Assembly: GCF_006363915.1 (NCBI RefSeq)
Contig: NZ_CP040946.1
Direction: 5' to 3' (one strand)
DNA: 64,000 bases
Origin: Methylophilus medardensis
GTDB lineage: Bacteria; Pseudomonadota; Gammaproteobacteria; Burkholderiales; Methylophilaceae
Shown here: positions 58,309 through 64,000 of the stretch, piece by piece
Numbering within the stretch: position 1 is the first letter of the stretch
Layout of the letters: the number at the start of each line of letters is the position of its first letter
The notes under the pieces: model-generated
Databases searched by the model: none
The model's input: the letters and a program-made list of their open reading frames with translations, nothing else
What the model was told of the DNA's origin: nothing
Translations under genes and position numbers: made by a program

Positions 58309-59844
58309 ATGACTGATTGGACGGCTGGTTATGTGGCAGATATTGCTTATACGTATGGATATTACAAGGAACTTAACCCGCTGAGAATTAAGCTGGCGTT
58401 TTTGAATCAAGGCTTCGTCTTTCCAGAGGTGGGCAACGCATGTGAGCTTGGTTTTGGTCAGGGATTGTCTACTAATTTGCATGCATCTGCATCTGTTGTG
58501 AGTTGGCATGGAACAGACTTCAATCCAACGCAGGCTGGATTCGCTCAGGAGATGTCTCGATCTTCGGGTAATAGCGCCAAGTTGTCAGATGAATCTTTTT
58601 TAGACTTTGCTAAACGAGATGATTTGCCAGCGTTTGATTATATTGGGCTGCATGGTATTTGGAGTTGGATTAGTGACGAAAACCGCAGAGTGATTGTTGA
58701 TTTTGTGAAAGTCAAGTTAAAGGTCGGTGGGGTTTTGTATATCAGCTACAACACTTTGCCAGGGTGGTCTGCATTTGCACCAATGAGACATTTAATGGTT
58801 GAGCATGCACATGTTCTAGGGACTGAGGGGCGGGGTATTGTTAGTCGCGTAGAAGGTGCGATGGAATTCGCAACAAAGTTGTTGCAGACGAATCCTGCGT
58901 TTAGCCGCGCTAATCCCCAGGTGGGAGATAAGCTCGCTCAGATGAAAGCGCATAACAGGCAATATCTGGCCCATGAGTACTTCAATGCAGATTTTCATCC
59001 CATGCATTTTGCAACAATGGCGGGTTGGTTAGAAGATGCGAAGTTACAGTTTGTATGCTCAGCTGAGTATTTTGATCATGTTGATACGCTCAATTTAACG
59101 AATGAACAGCTAGCATTTTTGGAGGAGATTCCTGACGCTATGTTCCGTGAAAGTGTGCGAGATTTTATGACTAACCAACAATTTCGTAAGGACTATTGGG
59201 TTAGAGGCGCTCGTAGTCTCTCGCCTTTTGAGACTAGCGAGACGATGCGCACTCAGCAAGTTATATTGACCACGCACCGGCGGGATGTTGCACTGACAGT
59301 AAATAGCCGAATGGGCGAAGCCAACCTTAGTGCTGAAGTATATGGCCCTGTGCTGGATGTTTTAGCCGACCACAAAGTAAAGACGATACAGCAAATTGAG
59401 GATGCGCTTAGAGATCAAGGCATAAGCTACGACAAAATTGTAGAGGCTATCATGATGTTGGTTGGCTTGGGGCATGTCAGTCCAGTGAACAACGAGGAAG
59501 ATATTGCACAGGCCAAGAAAACGACAGATTCGGTAAATGCTTATTTGTGCAAAAAAGCATTTGGAAGCAACGACATCAATTATGTGGCTAGTCCTGTAAT
59601 AGGCGGTGGATTTATGCTTGGGCGTTTATTCCAAATTTTTCTAGCCAGTATCATGGATGGTAAAAAACAACCTGCTGATTTTGCAAGTTACACATGGGAA
59701 ATACTTGCTAAGCAAGGGCAAAAGCTTATCAAAGACGGTCAGTCATTAGACACTGAAGAGGATAATTTAAAGGAGCTTAAAGCGATGGCAAAAGAGTTTT
59801 CTGAAAAAACTTTACCAATCCTCAAGGCCTTGAAAGTTATTTAG
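58309..59844 (+). CDS. SAM-dependent methyltransferase with methyltransferase-regulatory domain
   Basis: The 511-residue protein has an N-terminal Rossmann-type methyltransferase with the SAM loop ACELGFGQGLSTNLHA (about residues 43-58), acidic GTDFNP and LHGIWSWI elements, followed by a middle region (about 215-300) that matches the pattern of the methyltransferase-regulatory domain, and a helical C-terminal third. Rickettsial protein-lysine methyltransferases acting on outer-membrane proteins share this domain pairing, so a surface-protein or envelope substrate is possible. The gene is AT-richer than its neighbours, which may indicate transfer. It overlaps the next gene by one base. Confidence 0.85.
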   Translation: MTDWTAGYVADIAYTYGYYKELNPLRIKLAFLNQGFVFPEVGNACELGFGQGLSTNLHASASVVSWHGTDFNPTQAGFAQEMSRSSGNSAKLSDESFLDFAKRDDLPAFDYIGLHGIWSWISDENRRVIVDFVKVKLKVGGVLYISYNTLPGWSAFAPMRHLMVEHAHVLGTEGRGIVSRVEGAMEFATKLLQTNPAFSRANPQVGDKLAQMKAHNRQYLAHEYFNADFHPMHFATMAGWLEDAKLQFVCSAEYFDHVDTLNLTNEQLAFLEEIPDAMFRESVRDFMTNQQFRKDYWVRGARSLSPFETSETMRTQQVILTTHRRDVALTVNSRMGEANLSAEVYGPVLDVLADHKVKTIQQIEDALRDQGISYDKIVEAIMMLVGLGHVSPVNNEEDIAQAKKTTDSVNAYLCKKAFGSNDINYVASPVIGGGFMLGRLFQIFLASIMDGKKQPADFASYTWEILAKQGQKLIKDGQSLDTEEDNLKELKAMAKEFSEKTLPILKALKVI

Positions 59845-60344
59845 TGCATGTAGGATTGGCTTATGCTGTTGGTTGTGTGGGCATGCTGCTGGAGTGGCGC
59901 GCTTACTTGATGCGGTCTGGAGATGGTTTTCGGCAATGGAGTGCTTTAAGTGCGTTGGTTTGGAGCTTGATGTACTGTTTATTGGGCGCTTGGACTGCGG
60001 CCATTACAATGGGTGTTACAGCAGTCCGCACAATCGCCTCAAGATGGCTGACCAATTATGCATATAAGCATTATTTTGTCATTGGCTTCGTGTTGATTTT
60101 TGCAGTGATTACAACACTTAGTTGGCAAGGGATGTCATCACTTTTGCCAGCTTTTGCTGTTATCAACACTACGCTGGCTGTTTTTTATCTACCAAACCAT
60201 ATCATGCGAATTGGATTGTTGCTTTCTAGTTTTGCTTGGATTGCAAATGATATCGTCTGGTTGGCATGGCCAGCGCTAGGCGCGGAATGCGTGGCAACCT
60301 GTTTAAATATTTATACCATCCACAATCTTCTAAAAAGGGATTAG
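59844..60344 (+). CDS. YgjV-like inner membrane protein
   Basis: The 166-residue protein is started at the GTG that overlaps the previous stop by one base (TAGTG); a later ATG would remove the first helix. Five or six hydrophobic helices are present, with the RAYLMRSGDGFRQWSALSALVWSLMYCLLGAWTAA and C-terminal LNIYTIHNLLKR features of the Imp-YgjV family, whose function is unknown. It forms a two-gene unit with the methyltransferase and is convergent with feoB. Confidence 0.75.
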   Translation: MHVGLAYAVGCVGMLLEWRAYLMRSGDGFRQWSALSALVWSLMYCLLGAWTAAITMGVTAVRTIASRWLTNYAYKHYFVIGFVLIFAVITTLSWQGMSSLLPAFAVINTTLAVFYLPNHIMRIGLLLSSFAWIANDIVWLAWPALGAECVATCLNIYTIHNLLKRD

Positions 60345-60374
60345 ACCACTCTTTTGATTTTATGCCGGCAGTGT

Positions 60375-62165
60375 TTAGTAACCAAGTGCGCGTGCGCTTT
60401 GGTAGAACACAAAGCTGACCAGCCAAGCTAATGCCAATGACCAAGTGAGGGATAACCACATAAAGCCGCTACTTTTACTCTCAGACTTCAGGGTGGCAAT
60501 GGTGGATAAACAGGGCGTGTAAATCAGTGTGAATAGCATAAAGCTCATGCCTTGCACCCAATCGATATTCTGTGCAATTTGCTGGCTCAGTGCGTCGCCT
60601 TGCAAACCGTAAATCACAGCGAGTGAGCCCACGACAATTTCCTTGGCAACAAAGCCAAAAATCAACGCAATGGCGAGCTGCGTGTCAATGCCAATCGGAT
60701 CGAGCACCGGGGCAAACAATCGGCCGATTGAGCCGGCCCAAGTGTCAGCACTGGCGGGCACTGCGCTGGTGGGTAGATGCGTTAACAACCAGACCATCAC
60801 CACACCAATGACAATAAACTTGGTTGCGCGGGCCAGAAAATGCTTGACCTCTTGCCAGCCACGCATCCAGATTTGGTGCGGCGTGGGGAAGCGATATGGC
60901 GGTAGTTCAAGCACAAATGGTTCGCGGCTTGCAAACTGACGCTTGAATAGAATGGCGGTGATAAAAATGGTGGCGAAACTCACCAGATAGAGCGAAAACA
61001 ATACCAGTGCTGCCTGTGAGGGGGGGAACAAAATGGCAATAATAAACAGAAATACCTGTAACCTGGCAGAGCACAAAGACAGCGGAATCGTCAGCATGGT
61101 TAATAAGCGCATGGGGCGACTGCGCATGACACGCGTGCCCATCAGTGCCGGCACATTGCAGCCAAAGCCCATCAGCATCATGACAAAGCCACGTCCATCG
61201 AGGCCCATTTTGGCCATGAGGGTATCCATCAAAAAGGCCGCACGGGATAAATAGCCACTGTCTTCGACCATGCTCATGACCAAAAAGAACAGCACAATAA
61301 TCGGCACAAACGCCGCCACTGTGCTAAAGCCGGTATACAGGCCGTCTAGCAACAGTCCCCCCAACCAAGCTGGCAAGCTCGCAAGTGCCGGTTCTAACAA
61401 GGTGCTACGCAAGGTGTCAAACAACCAAGCCATGCCCGCTTGTAACGGGGCACCGACCGTGAAAATAAACTGAAAAAGTAAAAACACAGAGAGCAGAAAT
61501 AGAGGCAAGCCCAGCCATGGGTGAAGCAATATTTTGTCTAAGCGGTCAGTGAGGCGATGGTTGAGTTGAATCGGAAAATGCACGGTGCGGTCGATAATCT
61601 GATGCATTTCTTGTTCGATCACATTGTCCATCTCAAGTTTGCTGGCAATCGTTTCCGGCGCGACTAAATTGGGTTGCTGTAACAGCGTCTGTGCCGCCAA
61701 TTGCAGCGCCTCCGGGCAACCTTGGCCGTATTTTGCACTGATGGTGCGCACGGGTAAGCCCAGTTGTTTGCTCATGGCGGGGGCATCGATGGTGATCCCT
61801 GCGCGTTTGGCTTCGTCTTCCATGTTGAGTAACAGCACAGCGGGCAAGCCCAGTGCTCTAATTTGCAGCGCTAAAGACAGCTGGCGGTCAATTTGGGCGC
61901 TGTTTAGGATAATGAGTACCAGATCGACTGGGTGATGACTCAAAAAATGGCGCACCACTTGTTCATCATCAGAAAAACCATGCAAATCGTACAAGCCCGG
62001 CAAATCAATCAGCTCGACAATGTGGCCGCCCAGTAATAGTTTTGCACTCATCAAATCCACTGTTATGCCCGGCCAGTTACCGACGCGGGCCGAGGCGCCA
62101 CTTAAACGATTGAATAGAGTGGATTTGCCCGTATTAGGCATTCCTAGCAAGGCAATACGTTTCAT
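60375..62165 (-). CDS. feoB: Ferrous iron transport protein B
   Basis: The 596-residue protein has an N-terminal G-domain with G1 GMPNTGKST (residues 8-16), VGNWPGITV and DLPGLYDL, then eight or so membrane helices containing two Gate domains (for example GLDGRGFVMMLMGFGCNVPALMGTR). It is shorter than the roughly 770-residue E. coli protein, mainly at the GDI/linker and C-terminal regions, which is common in betaproteobacteria. It takes up Fe(II) across the inner membrane. It overlaps feoA by 4 bases. Confidence 0.95.
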   Translation of the reverse strand: MKRIALLGMPNTGKSTLFNRLSGASARVGNWPGITVDLMSAKLLLGGHIVELIDLPGLYDLHGFSDDEQVVRHFLSHHPVDLVLIILNSAQIDRQLSLALQIRALGLPAVLLLNMEDEAKRAGITIDAPAMSKQLGLPVRTISAKYGQGCPEALQLAAQTLLQQPNLVAPETIASKLEMDNVIEQEMHQIIDRTVHFPIQLNHRLTDRLDKILLHPWLGLPLFLLSVFLLFQFIFTVGAPLQAGMAWLFDTLRSTLLEPALASLPAWLGGLLLDGLYTGFSTVAAFVPIIVLFFLVMSMVEDSGYLSRAAFLMDTLMAKMGLDGRGFVMMLMGFGCNVPALMGTRVMRSRPMRLLTMLTIPLSLCSARLQVFLFIIAILFPPSQAALVLFSLYLVSFATIFITAILFKRQFASREPFVLELPPYRFPTPHQIWMRGWQEVKHFLARATKFIVIGVVMVWLLTHLPTSAVPASADTWAGSIGRLFAPVLDPIGIDTQLAIALIFGFVAKEIVVGSLAVIYGLQGDALSQQIAQNIDWVQGMSFMLFTLIYTPCLSTIATLKSESKSSGFMWLSLTWSLALAWLVSFVFYQSARALGY

Positions 62166-62416
62166 ACAGGATTGGATTCAGTCTGATGGGCGGGGGTGGG
62201 GTGTAAGTGAATTGCCTTGGCATCCTCCAGACGGATGATGACGTCAGTGGAGCCAATTCGCACATGCAAGGGGCCATTAAACACGGCTTGACGAATCACT
62301 TCGAGTTGCTTGCCAGCGCGAAACCCCAGCGCATTTAAGCGTTGCGCCAAGGCCTGCTCAGCATGAATGCGATCAATAATGGCCGATTGTCCTGGCTTTA
62401 ATGCGTCGAGATGCAT
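62162..62416 (-). CDS. feoA: Ferrous iron transport protein A
   Basis: The 84-residue SH3-like protein contains the pattern LNALGFRAGKQLEVIRQAVFNGPLHVRIGSTDVIIRLEDA-type FeoA fold (residues about 27-72). It is a small cytosolic partner needed for FeoB activity. It is the first gene of feoAB, and a palindromic AT-rich site resembling a Fur box lies just upstream. Confidence 0.93.
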   Translation of the reverse strand: MHLDALKPGQSAIIDRIHAEQALAQRLNALGFRAGKQLEVIRQAVFNGPLHVRIGSTDVIIRLEDAKAIHLHPTPAHQTESNPV

Positions 62417-62427
62417 GTGCGTGATAT

Positions 62428-62446
62428 AAATGAGAATAATTCTTGA
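62428..62446 (-). promoter_or_regulatory. Candidate Fur box upstream of feoA
   Basis: The region contains AGAATAATTCT, an 11-bp palindrome in an AT-rich context (ATGAGAATAATTCTTGAT) resembling half-sites of the Fur consensus, 12-30 bases before the feoA start. Fur control of feoAB is well established in proteobacteria; this particular site is a visual match only. Confidence 0.45.
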
Positions 62447-62524
62447 TTTTATCTTAGATTGCGCTGCAAAGAAATGTTTCTGTGACGGCTTGCTTGGAAG
62501 TAGGCAATAGGCAATGACGGATAG

Positions 62525-62568
62525 TACCCAATAAAAAAGCCAGTCGAAACTGGCTTTTTTATTGGGTA
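62525..62568 (-). terminator. Long-stem terminator after the parvulin gene
   Basis: A 20-bp perfect stem (TACCCAATAAAAAAGCCAGT with its complement) around CGAA contains internal T6/A6 tracts, and lies just downstream of the minus-strand isomerase gene. Confidence 0.88.
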
Positions 62569-62582
62569 AAACGCTGCGGTGA

Positions 62583-63392
62583 TTATTTTTTCTCGACGCC
62601 TGTTACATCAATTTTTGCTTTGTCTTTCAAACCCAACATGTATTTTTCCAGTTTGCGCTGTTGCAAAGTGCGCTCGATACCTTCTTGTACCTTCTCATAA
62701 GGAGGCGCTTGCAGTGCACGGGTGTCTACCAGCTTGATCACGTGCCAGCCGAATTGTGATTGCACTGGATCCGGCGTTGTTTCGCCTTTTTTCAATCCCA
62801 CCAAGGCTTCGGCAAAAGGTCTCACCATGCCAGCGGGTGAGAACCAGCCCAAATCGCCGCCTTTGTCTTTAGAACCAGGGTCCTGTGATTTTTCTTTGGC
62901 AATTTTCGCAAAGTCCGTGCCTTTTTTCAGGTCAGCGATGATGGCTTTGGCTTCGGCTTCTGTTTTTACCAAAATATGGCGAGCGTTATATTCTTTGTCA
63001 CCCAATTCTTTTTTGTACTGCTCGTAGCCTTCTTTTTTCTCGGCGTCCGTCACTGGGTTTTTCTTGATGAAATCTGCCAGGAATGCGTTTACCAGCAATT
63101 TGCGTCGCGCGAGTTCTTCGCTAGCGATAAAGTCGGGTAACTTATCGATACCTGCTTTTTGCGCTTCTTGGTAAGCCAATTCAGAGCCAACCAGCTCGTT
63201 TACCACAGCCGCTTTCATGCCGTCGTTGGCTTTTTGGCCTGTGCGGGCTTCCGCATCACGCAAAATGAATTCTACCCAGGTTTTTTTGATTGGTTTGCCA
63301 TTGACTGTAGCAACCGCATCGGCATCCGCCGCGTATACATGTGGCAGTGCGCTTAAGCAAGCAATCGCCAACATTACTTTCAAAAATTTCAT
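62583..63392 (-). CDS. Periplasmic peptidyl-prolyl isomerase, parvulin type
   Basis: The 269-residue protein has a signal peptide (about 1-21, ending YAA). An N-terminal SurA-like chaperone region precedes a parvulin domain with ARHILVKTEAEAKAII, FAKIAKEKSQDPGSKDKGGDLGWF and SQFGWHVIKLVD. It assists folding of exported and outer-membrane proteins. In this lineage it follows yciI and bolA, as here. Confidence 0.93.
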   Translation of the reverse strand: MKFLKVMLAIACLSALPHVYAADADAVATVNGKPIKKTWVEFILRDAEARTGQKANDGMKAAVVNELVGSELAYQEAQKAGIDKLPDFIASEELARRKLLVNAFLADFIKKNPVTDAEKKEGYEQYKKELGDKEYNARHILVKTEAEAKAIIADLKKGTDFAKIAKEKSQDPGSKDKGGDLGWFSPAGMVRPFAEALVGLKKGETTPDPVQSQFGWHVIKLVDTRALQAPPYEKVQEGIERTLQQRKLEKYMLGLKDKAKIDVTGVEKK

Positions 63393-63447
63393 GCAATATC
63401 CTTATATAACGAATTGAATTGGTGCGATATTAAAAAACAGAATTGTG

Positions 63448-63711
63448 TCAGTTGAATGACTCATCAGCAGAAAGCGCCTGAATACTGAGCGCATGAATGC
63501 GATGCGGCATTAAATCTTGCAAACATTGGTAAATCATTCGATGTCGCATTATCTGTGATTTTCCTGAAAATAGCGAGCTTTTTACCTTGAGCGTGAAATG
63601 CCCGCCACCCGTATTGCCCTTGTGTCCGCGGTGCAGTTCGCTATCATCGGTGATCTCTAATTGCAGCGGCAGCAATACTTGCAAACGCTGTTCAATCTCG
63701 GTTGTCAGCAT
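63448..63711 (-). CDS. bolA: BolA-family protein
   Basis: The product has 87 residues from the ATG at 63711, two bases after the yciI stop; the longer open frame overlaps yciI and lacks BolA character there. It has the family pattern HFTLKVKSSLFSGKSQIMRHRMIYQCLQDLM (shortened here in two overlapping pieces: the GGHF beta strand and the IMRHRMIY helix), with conserved histidines that can help bind a [2Fe-2S] cluster with monothiol glutaredoxin. Its role is in iron-sulfur or stress physiology. Confidence 0.9.
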   Translation of the reverse strand: MLTTEIEQRLQVLLPLQLEITDDSELHRGHKGNTGGGHFTLKVKSSLFSGKSQIMRHRMIYQCLQDLMPHRIHALSIQALSADESFN

Positions 63712-63712
63712 G

Positions 63713-64000
63713 CTATGGCAAGGTCTTTCTAAAAGGTTTAACCACCACTTGCGCATACACGCCAGCGTGTACAAATGGATCGGCATTTGCCCAATCTGTG
63801 GCTGCTTGCAAAGACTCAAATTCTGCGACGATCAAGCTACCAGTAAATCCGGCTTCCCCCGGCTCTAGGTTATCGATTGCGGGTAATGGGCCTGCCAACA
63901 ACAAGCGGCCCTCGCTTTGCAGTTGCTGCAAGCGCGCTAGGTGCGGCGGGCGGTTCGCTTGACGCAACGACAAGCTGTTTGGAGTGTCTTGTGCGTAAAT
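63713..64000 (-). CDS. yciI: YciI-family protein, 5' end outside the window
   Basis: The frame is open to the window edge, so the N-terminus is missing; within the window about 95 residues are seen. An internal TTG at 63973 is not the true start, because upstream residues (IYAQDTPNSLSLR) fit the family. YciI-like hallmarks are RPPHLARLQQLQSEGRLLLAGP and the FESLQAATDWANADPFVHAGVYAQV segment. YciI folds as a ferredoxin-like dimer; its function is unclear. The yciI-bolA-isomerase order is common in betaproteobacteria. Confidence 0.88.
   Translation of the reverse strand: MYAQDTPNSLSLRQANRPPHLARLQQLQSEGRLLLAGPLPAIDNLEPGEAGFTGSLIVAEFESLQAATDWANADPFVHAGVYAQVVVKPFRKTLP

Noticed and set aside
1..64000. 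tRNA, rRNA, CRISPR, insertion sequences, prophage, toxin-antitoxin or restriction systems
   Set aside because: I looked for cloverleaf-like gaps, regular spacers, transposase or integrase frames and small paired genes, and found none that could be supported.

Overview
The window is an ordinary chromosomal segment of a Gram-negative betaproteobacterium, most likely an obligate or restricted methylotroph of the family Methylophilaceae. That placement is an inference from familiar gene neighbourhoods (ftsXE-ftsY next to paired M16 peptidases, rsmD and coaD; exbBD-msbA-lpxK-kdsB; yciI-bolA-ppiC), moderate GC content, a PEP-CTERM protein and PQQ-type propeller proteins. I see no rRNA, tRNA, CRISPR array, insertion sequence, phage gene or replication origin. 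Coding density is very high and no gap exceeds 300 bases.

Layout. 1-2.7 kb: the end of a urease operon (ureC tail, ureE, ureF, ureG, hupE/ureJ-like). 2.8-7.2 kb: a very large protein fusing an NCS1-type permease to a hybrid histidine kinase, followed by its probable LuxR-type response regulator. 7.3-10.3 kb: an outer-membrane barrel, a TPR protein and a DHA2-type MFS transporter. 10.3-15.5 kb: ferredoxin-NADP reductase and electron-transfer flavoprotein genes (etfBA, ETF-quinone oxidoreductase) arranged around a divergent LysR regulator. 15.6-23.6 kb: ftsEX, ftsY, two M16 peptidases, rsmD, coaD, a ferredoxin, glyoxalase I and small proteins. 24-31.7 kb: PEP carboxylase, CsbD-like protein, lolCD and comEC. 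31.8-36.7 kb: exbBD, msbA, lpxK, a Trm112-like protein and kdsB (cell envelope/lipid A). 36.8-43.9 kb: a PEP-CTERM protein, DUF486 protein, PII protein, nadE, a secreted ankyrin protein, sucCD and an unusual membrane protein with one haem-binding CxxCH. 44-48.9 kb: serB, a cold-shock protein, infA, a DUF455 ferritin-like protein and an OmpR-type two-component system. 49-54.1 kb: a tightly coupled periplasmic redox operon (cytochrome c, flavocytochrome-c sulfide dehydrogenase flavoprotein, two beta-propeller proteins, one unknown secreted protein) and a secreted ankyrin protein. 54.2-58.1 kb: purL. 58.3-60.3 kb: an AT-richer pair, a methyltransferase with a regulatory domain and a YgjV-like membrane protein. 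60.4-64 kb: feoAB, a parvulin-type isomerase, bolA and a truncated yciI.

The parts that deserve a second look are the permease-kinase fusion beside the urease genes, the sulfide dehydrogenase/beta-propeller operon, the haem-motif membrane protein, an 11-bp-phased direct repeat that looks like an OmpR-family operator, and a 15-bp in-frame tandem repeat that contains the exbB stop codon. All functional calls are by recognition of sequence motifs and families; no search was run.
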